NCBI GenBank assembly: GCA_003427395.1 | Contig: BFEA01000511.1 | Coordinates: forward strand, 668,016 to 710,448 | Length of the DNA: 42,433 nt | Direction: 5' to 3' | Source: Chara braunii | Lineage: Eukaryota; Streptophyta; Charophyceae; Charales; Characeae | Shown here: piece by piece, positions 41,934 to 42,433 of the stretch | How the letters are laid out: every line of letters begins with the position of its first letter | How positions within the stretch are numbered: the stretch's first letter is position 1 | Made by a program: the position numbers and the translations under genes | Notes under the pieces: model-generated | The model's database searches: none | Told to the model about the DNA's origin: nothing | The model's input: the letters and a program-made list of their open reading frames with translations, nothing else

Positions 41934-41963
41934 CTACCCCCTACCCCCTACCCCCTAACCCCC
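41934..41963 (-). repeat. CCCCCTA array, G-quadruplex-capable on the minus strand
   Basis: Plus strand has CTACCCCCTACCCCCTACCC followed by CCTAACCCCC. The minus strand gives four G5-type runs separated by TA or TTA, a strong G-quadruplex pattern. It resembles but does not equal the plant telomere repeat CCCTAAA. Confidence 0.6.
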
Positions 41964-42323
41964 GCCGACAGCATCCCCACCACTTTTAATCTCCCTTTCT
42001 CTTTCCCTCAAAATTTCTTTCACTCTCGTTCTCCTTTTCCCCCCACTTCCTCTCTGGCGTAAATTAACTAGCGCGCAGGATAACCTCAGATTTATTTGAG
42101 TGGCTTGGCTTGTGACTTTCAATCGTGCAGATGTGTCATCTTGACGGCTATCGTATGCCCGCGAACACAACGCACCCCTCCCTATACTGAGCGTATACAG
42201 GCTAATTACTTCGGTCCAATATAGTCGTGATGAGGATGCGCTGTGATCGGGGGAAGACGGTATGGTAGGGTTATCCTCCTGCTACCGGCAGGGGTGGAAT
42301 TCCACTCTCCTCCGCTCTCTTAT

Positions 42324-42389
<66 letters not shown>
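42324..42389 (+). repeat. CT-CA compound microsatellite near the window end
   Basis: TC array 42324-42349 followed by CA array 42349-42389. The sequence between 41964 and 42323 holds no supported gene. Confidence 0.9.
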
Positions 42390-42392
<3 letters not shown>

Positions 42393-42433
42393 CATGCTTT
42401 TTTTTTGAGTGTATAGCAAATATGACAACACAC

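Overview
This is a transposon-dominated nuclear window from a plant-lineage (streptophyte) eukaryote. Supporting signs are a primer-binding site of the initiator-Met tRNA type (TGGTATCAGAGC) in a Ty3/Gypsy element, L1-type LINEs with a plant-style Zn-knuckle ORF1, tRNA-derived SINEs, and many long microsatellites. From memory of their style, the Zn-knuckle/coiled-coil and RT fragments suggest a charophyte alga such as Chara; that is a guess. I found no intact host gene. Almost every recognisable reading frame is a decayed mobile-element gene.

Layout. 1-3420: 3' half of an L1-like LINE (ORF2 C-terminus with RT zinc finger), a minus-strand relic of a group II intron, and a second LINE tail fragment. 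3421-7562: largely unassigned, with one unexplained minus-strand ORF pair (4940-5772). 7563-16529: a nearly full-size Ty3/Gypsy element with 1389-bp LTRs, PBS, gag with CCHC, and a pol containing protease and RT but three in-frame stops; RNase H and integrase are missing and an unrecognised ORF sits before the 3' LTR. 16727-17165: tRNA-derived SINE. 17860-18790: degenerate satellite-like repeats. About 19300-32676: a second, badly decayed LINE of the same family (ORF1, endonuclease, RT, C-terminal zinc finger), interrupted by a hAT-like MITE (21854-22617), a ~3.3-kb microsatellite-rich insertion holding a sequencing-adapter artefact, and a further insertion near 30640-31390. 33711-34103: a second SINE copy, minus strand. 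34429-40326: an element flanked by ~0.7-kb direct repeats, with a CCHC/coiled-coil ORF1 and a Penelope-like reverse transcriptase; the repeats carry a candidate hammerhead ribozyme. 39876-40880: a family of short inverted-repeat elements. 41190-42433: tandem repeats and microsatellites.

Most interesting signals: (1) the Penelope-like element with long direct repeats, a Zn-knuckle ORF1 and a hammerhead-like fold; (2) a MITE caught with its empty site inside one of those repeats; (3) a hAT-like MITE with clustered GTTCGGG subterminal motifs; (4) a two-copy SINE family; (5) a Nextera mate-pair junction adapter left in the assembly at 26372-26409, at the join of two diverged repeat copies, which makes the local structure doubtful. 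In-frame stops in the Ty3 and Penelope-like elements are mostly of types reachable by C-to-T change, as expected for methylated, silenced transposons.
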